From Ectocarpus siliculosus (Eukaryota; Sar; Phaeophyceae; Ectocarpales; Ectocarpaceae), in NCBI GenBank assembly GCA_000310025.1, contig FN649757.1, positions 851,514 to 915,513 on the forward strand: a stretch of DNA of 64,000 nucleotides. Reading direction: 5' to 3'. Of the stretch, positions 44,886 to 54,954 are shown piece after piece (position 1 is the stretch's first letter; each line of letters begins with the position of its first letter). Position numbers and translations under genes: made by a program. Under the pieces are notes generated by a model. It did no database searches and was not told the DNA's origin. It saw nothing but the letters and a program-made list of their open reading frames with translations.

Positions 44886-45014
44886 TCATGACGGCCTAAA
44901 TGCGCGGTCAAACCCGTCGACAAGTTCCGCACAACGTACACAAACCTACCCCTAGCGGGATACTGTATACTGTACCCCTACTGGCCACGAGAACAGCAGC
45001 AGCAGAGGCGCACG

Positions 45015-45314
45015 ATGCCATGTGCAGCAGGCGAACTCTGCCATCTCAGCACCCTCACACCTAAAGCCCCCGATGGTCACCAATGCCGAGGAGGATGCGG
45101 AGGCAGACTGCACGGCATATGCGGCGAGGTGGAGGAAGAAGGCGAAAGCGAAATGAATCGCATCTGTCATACGTGCTTGTCTTCTCAACAAGCCGCTACG
45201 GCTGCCACGGGCAAGCGGAAGCCGCAAGAAGCGAGCCGCATCCCAAAACGCATGAAAGCCGTGGGAGGCAAAAAGGCGGACCGAAGTGCGCCGCGCACGA
45301 GCGCATGCATCTAA
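45015..45314 (+). CDS. Small zinc-finger protein inside the pogo-like element
   Basis: A 99-codon ORF from ATG at 45015 to TAA at 45312. The N-terminal two-thirds carries MPCAAGELCHL, then GHQCRGGCGGRLHGICGEV, an acidic spacer and MNRICHTCLSS. Cys and His spacing fits a PHD- or zinc-ribbon-like treble of C-C-C-C-H-C-C-C. The C-terminal third is basic (GKRKPQ, RIPKRMK, GGKKADR) and could bind DNA or serve as a nuclear signal. Similar zinc modules occur at transposase C-termini, so this may be the retained end of a deleted transposase; capture of a host gene is the alternative. Confidence 0.6.
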   Translation: MPCAAGELCHLSTLTPKAPDGHQCRGGCGGRLHGICGEVEEEGESEMNRICHTCLSSQQAATAATGKRKPQEASRIPKRMKAVGGKKADRSAPRTSACI

Positions 45315-45319
45315 GCCAT

Positions 45320-45880
45320 CTCGTCAGACTGACGTCCGGGCGTATTTTGACGCGTAGATCAATGAGAGATATTTTGCTGCACGTATGTGTTGCATGAATT
45401 ACTGTGTGTCGGGATTATTGCGCCTGTGCGAGTATGCGCCTGTTCTCTCATTGATCAACGTCTTCTCCCCTGTCTTTTCTCCGCGGGTGTCGGCTTTTGT
45501 TGTGTTCCTTTATGCACGTGGACTCACTTGTTCGCTTTGGAATGCTTGTTGGATAATCTCCTGTGGCTTTCATCATACGGTGGTTCCTTGTGATTGTTTT
45601 TCAACGTCCACGGAGCCGTCGATGCACTATAAAACAATGGGACACCGAACATTAACATTTACAACATGTCGTGGACCAAATATCCTCTCGGCTGTACAGG
45701 ATTTTGTTTACACCGCTGCTTCACTGCTGAATTTGCACCACGACCCACGTGTTCTCCTAATACCATTGAGCAAACTCGGGTTTCTTTTCCTGAGGCGGCA
45801 CTGATACCTATTCAGCCCCTTGTTGGTTGTATGTACTACAGTGGCACCTTCATAACCGTCGTTATGGCCTATGTCCTACC
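45320..45880. other. Interior of pogo-like element without recognised gene
   Basis: Open frames (for example 45385-45804) are hydrophobic and motif-free. No DDE blocks were found on either strand. Confidence 0.45.
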
Positions 45881-46046
45881 CTTTATCCTAGTAATATCGC
45901 GAATAGTGCGCATACCCGCACTATTGGGGGTTCGCATTATTTCATATAGTGCGGGTGCCCGCTATAGTGCGGGTAGAATCGCCTGGCACATACCCGCACT
46001 ATATAGGGACCTCGACTGTATATCGCTTGCTACACTGCTAGTATCC

Positions 46047-46177
46047 NNNNNNNNNNNNNNNNNNNNNNNNNNNNNNNNNNNNNNNNNNNNNNNNNNNNNN
46101 NNNNNNNNNNNNNNNNNNNNNNNNNNNNNNNNNNNNNNNNNNNNNNNNNNNNNNNNNNNNNNNNNNNNNNNNNNNNN
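46047..46177. other. Assembly gap, 131 N
   Basis: 131 unknown bases, starting 28 bases outside the right end of the pogo-like element. The non-round length suggests a size estimated from read pairs or a map. Confidence 0.99.
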
Positions 46178-46242
46178 TAGCATAGTGGATATGCTGTACA
46201 TCTTAACAGAAGGAATACACCGGTTCCGGTTGAAGGGCACTC

Positions 46243-46348
46243 ATTGGCCACCCATGGGCTGCCCACGGGCCAACAATGGGCATGCCCGTGGGCACCACAT
46301 GGTGTCCATGGGTGATCCATGGGTGACCCATGGGTCACCCATGAGCGG
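46243..46348. repeat. CCCATGGG palindromic cluster
   Basis: Alternating CCCATGGGCTGCCC, GGGCATGCCCGTGGGC and GGTGACCCATGGGTCACCC, preceded by CCGGTTGAAGGGC as at 32570. The GGGTGACCCATGGGTCACCC word is a 20-base perfect palindrome. Confidence 0.6.
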
Positions 46349-46649
46349 TTTAGCAATCAATCTGTAGATCGTGTGGGAGACCCTGGGCGCTTCACACACC
46401 GTGTTGTAATGTGGCCTGGCTGCCACATCACCAAGTCAGGGGCCCGTTCACGTTTAGAAGCACATGGTCAAGCGAGGCTGGACTTTGAACAATACCCATG
46501 GTTATGGTCCATAGTACGCGGCACGATACATTTGTTCATTGTTTTCCTGCTCTTCTTGTGTCGAGGGTGGGTGTGACATATGTTTGGCAAGGAGGATGGC
46601 ACCTACTGGACTGTAGATGATACATGAAGATATATTAGATGTACTTATG

Positions 46650-46996
46650 TGGTTTCGGACTTGCTGGACCGACTTTCTGAAGAAAAAACAGTTGTCGAAA
46701 GTGGCGGCGTTGGAACCGCGATGTCATAGAGAGCTTTCCGAATGTATCTTTTGATCAATTTCGATGTTGGGATGCTCTTGCTGTGGTCGTGTTGCGCAAT
46801 GTTCCCTCTGCTGCTGGGTCGTCTTGTATGCCATCAGGGATCATTGTGTGCTGTCTGTCATCACGAGGGTGAAAACAGCATGGACTCCCGGTGTGTGCCT
46901 TGTGTATCTCGGGTGGTGTTTCGGCTCCTTGTAGTCGTCTATTGTAGAAACTTTGTACCTGCCTATACAGTGCTGCACGGCTGAAAAAAAAAAAAA
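46650..46996 (+). repeat. Partial MITE-like copy and A-tailed repeat
   Basis: 46650-46760 shares GAAAGTGGCGGCGTTGGAACC and ATAGAGAGCTTTCC with the MITE-like copy at 54667. The stretch 46811-46936 is the partner of 1151-1300. It ends in GTGCTGCACGGCTG followed by a run of 13 A (46983-46995). The same word with an A-run occurs in reverse at 51343-51372. Confidence 0.5.
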
Positions 46997-46999
46997 GAT

Positions 47000-48440
47000 G
47001 GCGGCGGAACAAAGAATATCGGCTTACACAGAAGAGCAGCGCGACCGGCGTACATCCACCCTACGCTAAAGGTTACAGCAGTAGACTATTCCAATAGCTA
47101 TCTAGGGAACCAAGATTTGCCGAATTCTGTCCGCTGTAGGCTGAAAAATTGTCGGCGCAACCCGCAGCTTGTGCCCGAAAAAAACGTGCCGATCGTATCT
47201 ACGCGGCGCAACCACGCTGCTGTGCACCCGCCAAAGAGACCAAGCACGAGAACGCGCCCACCACAGCATCAATCGCCACAAAAATTTGATGAAAGATGGA
47301 CTGAGTGCCAGAAAATAGATTGCATAAGAATTCAACTTAGTTAATGCAGATGATCGAGAGGTAGGCACGAATGAAGTTGAAAACTTGCGTTCGCATACAG
47401 GCACCGTGCTTATGCCCTGCCAGAGTGCCGGCAACACCGAGCATTGGTAATGTTAGCTGCTGATCTTGTGGATGTATAGCACTTGAAATTGTGCTGCAAT
47501 ACGAACTACAGGTGGAGTACTCTTCAATGGCGTCAGCTAGGTTTGAACTGGAATTGCTGTTGGTGGTGCCCCCCTGTTATTGCACCGCACACGCTTGCTT
47601 GTGCCTGTTGGAGTCGGGACCTGAGACCTAGCAGCACAACTCTCCTGATTCCTGACGAAAAAAATGCAAGAAGGGTCGAGCGACTACTGTAACACGGCAC
47701 CTGCGGTAACAGTGAGTTTGGCCACTGATAACGTTGTGCTACGTGGTGTCGCATGCAGGCACGGTCGGCATATATATGATGAACACATTGAAGTACTTGT
47801 TGTCTCGATGTACATGAGTACGCCCTGAGCATTGGGTGTGGCGAGAACGCCGGAAATACTTACACACGAGCACCGCACACAAGATCGGGACCCCCCGGGT
47901 TGCCCAAACCTATCAACATCATGCCCGAAGGATACAACAACTAACTTATTTACAGTCAGTACAATACCGGCCCAACGCACACAGCACCCCAATAATAGGT
48001 TTCCGGCAGTTTGCCGGAAAAACGCGAAGAACAAAATACCATGCCAATAAACAACGGACACCCGGCTTGGCCGAAGAAAAATACCCCCCCCCCACCCCCC
48101 GGTCCACCTCCCTGCGCAACTAGGAACTAAAATTCGCCCCGGGCGGAAACGCGCGCTCTAGCCGGCTTGAAAGTATTAGGCTGAAGTTCGTCCGTCTGAT
48201 GTCTCGTACCCCGGGGTCGTCGTATCTCGTGGATGGATGCATCCAACGGAAGTGAAGCACGGACGGACCTGTTCAACCACCAACAAGGACGCGCGAAATA
48301 TGTCATTGAAACATGGAGTTAGAATAAATCAGACCACACGACCTTTCGGTACGACGTGGAGATCTGACGTGCAATAATGCCGGGCACGACATCCCCAACC
48401 CCAATCCCAAGGAACGATATATTATGTACCTGCCTGAAGA
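47000..48440. other. Unassigned DNA, no gene recognised
   Basis: Short frames only. A TTTCCGGCA/TTGCCGGAAA inverted repeat lies at 48000 and a C-run at 48087-48100. Confidence 0.4.
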
Positions 48441-48452
48441 AGTAGCCAGGTC

Positions 48453-49664
48453 TCAGTTCCAGGCGTCGGTTACGAGATCCGCAACCCCATCATCTGTGTC
48501 TCCATCACTCCAGTTGGAGTCGACGCTCTTCTCGCTCACCCCGTCAGGTTCCCCATCGCTGGAGCCAGATTCGCTCGAATCCAACTTGATCAAATCGTCG
48601 AGTGCTCCGACCGAACCGTCGCCGTTATCGTCCGACTCGGGGTCCTCCAACTCTTCATCGGCGTAGCGATGCTTCTCGCGTGTCCCGGGGGTGTTCTTCA
48701 GGGCAGGGTCACTCTCCACGTCGGCTCGAACAATTCTACCAGCTGCCCGCACGACGGACATCCTTGCGTCTGCCTCCTCCGTGTCCTTCTCGACTGCCTT
48801 CAGAATCGACTCGAGAGACCTACCCTTATCCGCTAGCTGGTTGGATGGTGGCTGTGCGGGTGCTTTACGTCGAGCACGCAGCATAAACTCAACGAGATGC
48901 TTGTTCCCAAGGGTGTTTGGGAAGAGGAAGAGTTCCCGCTCGCGTGCATCTCCTTGCGCTCCGTCGGCTCGGACCAATCGTGATTTGCTGTCGGGGTCTG
49001 CGTCCATCCCGGTAAACAAGTCCTGGACGATGCTACGTGCGTACTTCCCCGTTATCTCCTCCATGCCAACCTTCGCTCGTTCAGCAGCTAGCCAACCGGC
49101 GACGTCCTGCCAGCAAAGGATATCACCTCGACCGAGGACGTCATCCACCATCCTCCGCACCGTGCTCAAAGGCTCTAGAAGCGTCGGCGCCTCGTCCCCC
49201 GATCCACATGGCTTGTTCGCTGCTTGCTCTGGCGGTTTGTCGTATCTCTTCATGCCGTTCAAGCGGCTCTGGTAGCAACGGCCGCACCACCAGTCACCAT
49301 CACTCACCATCGCATTACCCTCCGCGATATGGTCTCCTGCATCCATGGGATACCACCTTACGCGGCTCTTGTCCGATTTCCGGTACTTGCATTTACTGCA
49401 TTGGCGAAGCTCTGCCTTCCTTTCTTTCTCGGCGAAATAAGCTAGGAAGTAGTTTGGGCGCTGGCAGAGGCAGTCCTTGCTGGGACTAAAGTCTCGCACG
49501 ATAGCTAGAGGCAGGGTTTCTCTCCTTGTCTCAACGCGGCTACGAAGGTTACAGCTCGCCCTAGCCGGTCCGCGCGGAGGTGCGTGAAACCTTCGTCGTC
49601 CGGCAATCTGTGGCATGCCGAACATAGTCTCTCGTCGGCCGAGTGCACTACACTCCCGGGGCAT
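48453..49664 (-). CDS. Unrecognised zinc-binding protein, C-terminal frame
   Basis: Minus-strand frame, stop at 48453-48455. The reliable part starts near 49540 (RETLPLAIVRDFSPSK). It has a probable zinc module, LRQCSKCKYRKSD and, about 40 residues on, DWWCGRCYQSRLNG. A mixed alpha-helical region follows (WQDVAGWLAAERAKVGMEEI and the FPNTLGNKHLVEFMLR part), and then a strongly acidic Asp/Glu/Ser tail ending TDAWN. The composition is that of a nuclear or nucleic-acid-binding protein. The N-terminal part before 49540 reads worse than the other frame (49505-50455), so the two are probably halves of one protein. Family unknown; a transposon ORF is possible. Confidence 0.5.
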   Translation of the reverse strand: MPRECSALGRRETMFGMPQIAGRRRFHAPPRGPARASCNLRSRVETRRETLPLAIVRDFSPSKDCLCQRPNYFLAYFAEKERKAELRQCSKCKYRKSDKSRVRWYPMDAGDHIAEGNAMVSDGDWWCGRCYQSRLNGMKRYDKPPEQAANKPCGSGDEAPTLLEPLSTVRRMVDDVLGRGDILCWQDVAGWLAAERAKVGMEEITGKYARSIVQDLFTGMDADPDSKSRLVRADGAQGDARERELFLFPNTLGNKHLVEFMLRARRKAPAQPPSNQLADKGRSLESILKAVEKDTEEADARMSVVRAAGRIVRADVESDPALKNTPGTREKHRYADEELEDPESDDNGDGSVGALDDLIKLDSSESGSSDGEPDGVSEKSVDSNWSDGDTDDGVADLVTDAWN

Positions 49665-50455
49665 GTGCTACACTCGGTGCGAGGGTAGTGTGTAACCCAA
49701 CCGCATTCCTGGCGGCCGCACGCCTTTTTTCGCTTCTTGCCTGTTGGTTGTCCTACAGGTAGCATCGCCGGGGCAGAAAGTCTCCTACCCGCATTCCGCT
49801 TGCCTGGCAGATGACCGGCTTGTCTTGGGTTCCCGCCGTGGCTCCTACGCCGAGTATCAACGGGGTTATTCCCCCCGGCCTCTGATTGTCGCCGTTCATC
49901 TTCGGCAATCGCGCGATCTCTACGAGCCGTGGCCCCCCTCCTGGCCTCGCTCTGCTGCTTGTAGTAATCCTCCTCCTCGAGCTTGCTCTCGAGGTTGGGT
50001 AGGCACCCACCCGTGACACTAGCAGAGGGCCTCCTCTTCCTCCTCCGTTTCCTGCCCGACCGGGTCTTTCCTCCCGTCCGACGGACACGTGCACCGGAAT
50101 CTCCCGCGTCGCGCTTTGTCGCGGCGATGGGGGTACGCGCCTCGTTGGTTAGGTAACCCTCTCCCCTGCTCCCGCTCCGTCTCCGTTCAATTGTGGCGTC
50201 TCCTTCTGTGTCGTCGACCACTGGCTGACGCGGGGTTAGCGCGCCTTCCGTGAGCTGGCGAAGGGTTAGTATCGGCTGTATACCCCCGCTTCCGGGTGTA
50301 GAAGGGCTCCCATACTGGTTCCGAGGCAACGCCGGTGGCGTACCCGGTAGAGCTGTGGGGCTCTTCACCCCACAAGCCGGTTGGCCCACCCTACGTGGAC
50401 GGGAATTCATCTGGCAGCAGCTCGACCTATGCCGGCCGTTTTTCCATGCATTCAA
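49505..50455 (-). CDS. Unrecognised zinc-binding protein, N-terminal frame
   Basis: Minus-strand frame from an ATG at 50455. A Pro/Gly/Arg-rich, low-order N-terminal half includes KTRSGRKRRRKRRPS (a strong nuclear-signal-like patch) and a Glu-rich helix (LESKLEEEDYYKQQSEARR). Near the end a second zinc cluster reads RQECGWVTHYPRTECSTCPG and LCSACHRLPDDEG. The frame then ends in a poorly structured tail at 49505. Joined to the downstream frame by a one-base shift or unseen junction between about 49560 and 49505, it would give a protein of roughly 650 residues with two zinc clusters. Not identified. Confidence 0.5.
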   Translation of the reverse strand: MNAWKNGRHRSSCCQMNSRPRRVGQPACGVKSPTALPGTPPALPRNQYGSPSTPGSGGIQPILTLRQLTEGALTPRQPVVDDTEGDATIERRRSGSRGEGYLTNEARTPIAATKRDAGDSGARVRRTGGKTRSGRKRRRKRRPSASVTGGCLPNLESKLEEEDYYKQQSEARRGATARRDRAIAEDERRQSEAGGNNPVDTRRRSHGGNPRQAGHLPGKRNAGRRLSAPAMLPVGQPTGKKRKKACGRQECGWVTHYPRTECSTCPGSVVHSADERLCSACHRLPDDEGFTHLRADRLGRAVTFVAALRQGEKPCL

Positions 50456-50459
50456 AACC

Positions 50460-51340
50460 TGACCAGAGTTACGACAACAACATGTTACTTTTGCACGTAC
50501 AGTTATAAGCCAGGCGCACGCCTATTCGTGGGGTGGGATTTTCGGTGCCTCTTGACAGCCATGCATAAGGTCTGATCCTCTTTACGGGCGCGCCTATGCA
50601 CCTGAGAACGCAACGGACAGAAACCTGTTCAAATACGTAGTTATACTCTAGAGTGTCTGCAGCTAAGAACCCCGAGTCATGTTCGGCTCGTATATTGGCA
50701 AAGCACCGAGCGTAATAATTGAACTCGAAGAAACCGTACTTGCCCTCTTGAAGCCCAATTTGTCTGCATCTTGTAGTGATAGGCTGACCCTGAGCTGGCA
50801 TTATTGTATCGAGCATTTCCATCGTATCTTGGGGTGGGAATGGTGTATCAAATGTACCTACATGCGCAACGTGCAAGAGCGCTGCGGACCCACGGCATGG
50901 ACTCTTCTGAAATTTGAATTTTGAACACACCATGCTTATCCCCTGCCACATTAAATCGCCTCAAACCTTTTGCATTAGGTGGCAATACAACCTAGGTATA
51001 AGGCGGTAGCATAGTTAGGCTGCAATACAACCACCTCGCGCAGAGGTCGGGTCGCATGTGAAGCTCGCTCCCTGATTTTGGAGCTGCTGCATGGTGGTAC
51101 ACTCTAGCTAAAGTCCAACTTTTTCACCCTACCGTTCACAACTGTACGTATAAAACATACCCTGGTGTACCCTGGCATCTTATTTACATAACTCTCTTGA
51201 AATCTGGACAGTTTATGCTCTCGTTCGCCCTCTAGAGCCGATGCTAGGTGTGGAGGTCTGGTGCCGAGCGAGCCGCCTGATCAGAGGGGTTTCCACAAGG
51301 GGCTGCTTTCCCGTTGGAAGCATTATTCGGCGTACTACTT
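50460..51340. other. Unassigned DNA, no gene recognised
   Basis: No motif-bearing frame on either strand. A tandem of AGGCTGCAATACAACC and GGTGGCAATACAACC words lies near 50980-51030. Confidence 0.4.
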
Positions 51341-51342
51341 TT

Positions 51343-51372
51343 TTTTTTTTCAGCCGTGCAGCACTCCAAGAT
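51343..51372 (-). repeat. Reverse copy of the GTGCTGCACGGCTG + A-run repeat end
   Basis: On the minus strand GTGCTGCACGGCTG is followed by 12 A. It matches 46969-46995 exactly over the 14-base word, but the sequence upstream differs. This looks like the tail of a retroposed repeat. Confidence 0.5.
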
Positions 51373-51479
51373 CTGCTGTGTCGGGGTCCCCAAACTTCAT
51401 CCAGCATACCCACTGTCCTGGGTCCATTCTGATGGGCCCCCCACCTCCAAATTCAGCTGTGATTGTGCCCACAGGTATA

Positions 51480-51545
51480 CCAGGGCGACAGAGAGAGGGA
51501 GGCAGAGAGAGGGAGGCAGAGAGAGAGAGGGAGAGGGAGAGGCCT
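51480..51545. repeat. GAGA low-complexity tract
   Basis: Repeated GAGAGAGGGAGGCAGA units of 14-16 bases, grading into (GA)n. Confidence 0.85.
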
Positions 51546-51865
51546 ATCGGTGCCAGGGTCGTCGGTCAGAGATCTTGGCCTGCCTGTTGGAGTACACACG
51601 GGTAAGCGAAATTGTTTGTTGACGTGGACAGCTACACAGCAACACTGCACTCCCGGAAGGAATCAAGCCTCTCAGTGCCGCAACATGCTTGCCAGCGTAT
51701 TTGTTACTCAGCCCCACGCGCTGGTATGTTGGGACACATGGTTCAATGGCAAAGACAGATGGAGATGAACGTTTGGTCCCATTCATCATGCAGCGTGTGA
51801 CTCAAGATATCACACCCCCCCTTGGACCGATATTCACAGCTTTGTTATCATGTTGTGGTATAAAT

Positions 51866-52840
51866 GTACTCACAGGATGTTGCACCACAGTAGACTTGAT
51901 TTTAGAGTAGACCTACGTGGATTCGATTTTTTTTTCGCCACGCTATCCCACACGTGAATGTGCGAAGAAAATGCTCTTCCGTCTAATGAGGTGGTACCCG
52001 TGGAAGAACTCAGCTGTTCCAGGCAGCAGCACGAACGTTGACAGCAATGTTAGATTGCGACACGTGACGACCTTGCTGGTGACTTTACCAATGGTCATGG
52101 TCCTGTTTCAAACGGTACAACCACATCCCAATGCTTCGGCCGTTCCACCTGTTTCTCATTATTGGTTTATCCGACGTACGTGTGTCATCTACAACACCAA
52201 AATCCTATGCAGAGAGACGCGGACCATTGCTGCTTGCTGTAGACAACAAAGAACGCATGTGGATGCCTGTTCCCACCAACTTCCCGGCTTCGGTCCGGTG
52301 TTGGAAACATTGCATCCGGCTTCATTCGAACGTTCCACATACCACATGCGCTTTTGCCGACACACATGCTGCAAGCAACATGATCCTGCACTATCAACAA
52401 CATTCTACAGACGTAAACCACTGCTGTACACTACAAAAAACGCGACTCCTTGTGTCGACACATGATCACCCTGTCAAGCTGTGCTATCCCACGTGTGTCT
52501 TGTGATCCACAGCAACGGCGGATATGACAACATATTCGTACAACAATCATAACAATCAAACATCATCATCATCTTCCGATCCAATAGCATTCACATCATT
52601 TGCCAAAAGAAACATGGAATACCATCCGGTCGGTTCACAACAATCAATTCGTCATCTACCGCGACGATCCGCGTCCATAGCGGTCGGTTGGTTCACAACA
52701 ATCAATTCGTCATCTACCGGCGACGATTCTCGTCCATAGCGGGAACGCTGCAGTCGCCACCACCACGCGGCGCCCTACGATCTACTGCATACTCTGGTGG
52801 AACCGATCTTCTTGCGAACGCTGAGGTATGACACCTTAAA
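51866..52840 (+). repeat. Dispersed repeat, copy 2 of the family at 22531-23030
   Basis: ACTCACAGGATGTTGC, then AGACTTGATTTTAGAGTAGA and a T-run (51868-51937); GTCTAATGAGGTGGTAC, then CTGTTCCAGG (51983-52023); and GGTGGAACCGATCTTCTTGCG, then CTGAGGTATGA (52797-52830). Block order is as in copy 1. A 56-bp tandem duplication sits inside it at 52629-52739. Confidence 0.55.
52629..52739. repeat. 56-bp tandem duplication
   Basis: CGGTCGGTT, then CACAACAATCAATTCGTC, then ATCTACCG, CGACGAT and CGTCCATAGC occur twice head-to-tail with a few differences. Confidence 0.9.
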
Positions 52841-52999
52841 TATTGTACGAGTTCGAAGCCATTGGTCGACAAAATACGTTGGACTCTACAGTATACGCTA
52901 ACATGTTAGAATGGCGACGCGTCCACAAGACGACTACTGGTATGGCCTAAATCGATGTAGACATGCGAACAGATGTCCCTACACACAACTAATCCGATA

Positions 53000-53660
53000 A
53001 CACTACCTGTTGTATGCATATAGTTGTCGTAAACGCCTCTTCAATATTGTCGTATGATCCCTCAACGCTGTGTATGCATCTCCTTCCTGCAGAAATCAAT
53101 CAACGAACATGGGCGATTCTGTACAACCCTCGTCATCAGTATTTGAAGCGAGCGCCGAGTCTAAAGACCATTCGGGATTCGCCTCTCTTTCGATCGATAA
53201 CTCTTGCCTCCCCATCTGTACATACATATCGAGGCCGTGCCATATCAGGGGCCTACATGACGCGTTGTTTCCTCCCGTGAGCAAGCAAACATGAAACCAC
53301 ATCACGATTGTTTCCGGCTTCCAAACATTACATCTACTCGCGAAGCCCAGCAGCCTTACCACGCATGGTGGCCGCCCGCCCTCTTGGGGGGCGGGGAGCC
53401 AATCGTTCCCCCTAGTACAATGTAGCGTGAGCACCCGTAGGTTGCATAAATACCCCCTGCACTCAAATCCCTATCTACCGCAATATAGTCACCCTAGACT
53501 CCGCTGTGTGCAACGCATGTGGGAACCCTTCGTCTATCATGCTTGGCTGAGGTGGTATGCTGTGTGATAAGCTGTGTGATCCTCTCCTCTGACTTGATTG
53601 CACATCTCCCACCCCGCGTCCCCCCTAGGTCGTAAGACTGTGTACATCGCGTGGTACTGG
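53000..53660. other. Unassigned DNA, no gene recognised
   Basis: Short frames only; a GGGGGGCGGGGAGCCAAT stretch near 53387 resembles GGGGGGCGGGGGGCCAAT at 26897, a further small shared word. Confidence 0.4.
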
Positions 53661-53670
53661 AAAAAATTAC

Positions 53671-53739
53671 TGACTTGGCTTCAGTATGAAAAGTGTCCCC
53701 ACGTGTTTTCGGGACACTTTTCATACTGAAGCCAAGTCA
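53671..53739. repeat. Perfect 29-bp inverted repeat with 11-bp loop
   Basis: The left arm (53671-53699) starts TGACTTGGCTTCAGTATG and is the exact reverse complement of the right arm (53711-53739). The 11-base loop contains CACGTG. All 29 pairs match. A transcript would fold into a 29-bp perfect hairpin. It lies just upstream of the repeat copy 53865-54032. It could be a hairpin RNA source, a foldback element or a snap-back artefact of sequencing or assembly. Confidence 0.97.
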
Positions 53740-53864
53740 CCCTTTTTCTGTCAAAAAGTTCAGATTCTTTGGCAGGGACTGCTGTAGCCCCTCGACCAAT
53801 TGCTGACAAACAAATTGCGGAGGGAGGGTGCTAGGAAGGTTAAGGGATGGCAGAGAAGAGTTTT

Positions 53865-54032
53865 GATGTTGACTAATGTTGAAAACACACGCAAGGGCAC
53901 CAGAAATTGCACAACAAACACCACCAGACCAGTCGGAAGGCATCGCGGAAAACAGAAATCTCTAATGCTCGCACAGGCAGGGCAGCAGTAGAGGCTGGTC
54001 AAAGCACACATTTCTCGCGTCTAGCTCCACAC
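53865..54032 (+). repeat. Dispersed repeat, copy 2 of the pair with 7011-7172
   Basis: Same orientation as copy 1. Matching blocks are GATGTTGAC, GAAAACA, ACGCAAG, ACCAGAAAT, GCACAACA, ACCAGACCAGT, GGAAGGCA, GAAAACAGAAATC and CTCCACAC. Confidence 0.7.
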
Positions 54033-54666
54033 TATGGAATTGTCTAAGCGCCCATGTATCCATGGGTAGGGTTGGCCATCACGACATGGGCTGACCATGG
54101 ATACCGCGAAATACGTATCTCAAAAGAGCGGAAAGAAGGCCCTGTTACCCTCTTGTGTGCACTGTCCATGGAAGCAAAGTACGTACCGGGTACATACATT
54201 GGGTCATGGGGATTTGGCTCGGACTAGGACTGCGGTTATTCTTTCCTCCGTGTACAGTTGAATTTGGCCGGGAAAGCATGCGATTCAGATGGGATGGATC
54301 AGTACTCTACGAAGGGTTTTCTACGTATCCGAACATGCTTGGATAAAGTACAGAATCCGCTAAATTTATGCTTAGAGTTGTACGGTCGGCTTGCCCCCTT
54401 GCCTGGTCTTTTTGTCTTTTTTCGTAGTTTTTATCTTTTTCGTTGCGTAGGCAGTATCGCATGATTGCAAATATATACGGTATTGCTTGTTGGTGTTGCT
54501 TGACATCGCTTGCTCAGTTATTTTCTTTATGCTGTTTACGTAACGCTTACAAACAGGTTCTGTAAAAGAGACAAACTCTTGGGTAAACGGTAGAGGTCTT
54601 GCTTCTCCTGCGTCGACTCGAGAGTTGGAATACGTAAGATACCACGTCCCATGACGCACGTAAACA

Positions 54667-54890
54667 CCGTAGGTGACATCTGATATCACATCCCCTGGAC
54701 GGATGTCGGAAGCGCCATTTCTCTACAGCACAGAGAGCGGCGGTGGCGAAAGTGGCGGCGTTGGAACCATGTCGTCGATAGAGAGCTTTCCCTTAGCGTA
54801 CCGTGTGATTTGTACACCCTCTTCATCGTCGTGGAGTAACTGACCTTCGAAATTCGGGGGTGTGGTGCATGTCTTTTGTCACGTACATGA
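54667..54890. repeat. MITE-like element, copy 1
   Basis: Begins CACCGTAGGTGACATCTGATATCACATCCCC and carries the shared centre (GGCGGCGTTGGAACC, then GTCGTCGATAGAGAGCTTTCC, then TTCGTCGTGGAGTAA-like). It ends in a GGGGGTGTGGT word, the mirror of the start. The outer end is eroded. Confidence 0.6.
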
Positions 54891-54954
54891 TATACAAGTG
54901 GTCCCTCTGGAGTGGGCTCGTATGAGAGCACAGCAGTGTCATCAAGCGGGGTAC

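Larger units (their letters stand above)
44711..46018 (+). mobile_element. Pogo/Tigger-like non-autonomous DNA transposon, 1308 bp
   Basis: Terminal inverted repeats of 27 bp begin CAGTCGAGGTCCCT at 44711 and are mirrored at 45992-46018 with one mismatch. A TA dinucleotide flanks both ends (44709-44710, 46019-46020), the target duplication of Tc1/mariner-pogo elements, and a CAG start is typical of pogo/Tigger ends. About ten copies of TATAGTGCGGGT-like words lie in both orientations within 240 bp of the left end and 130 bp of the right end. These look like subterminal transposase-binding repeats. There is no DDE transposase; the only credible ORF is the zinc-finger gene at 45015-45314. Confidence 0.88.
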
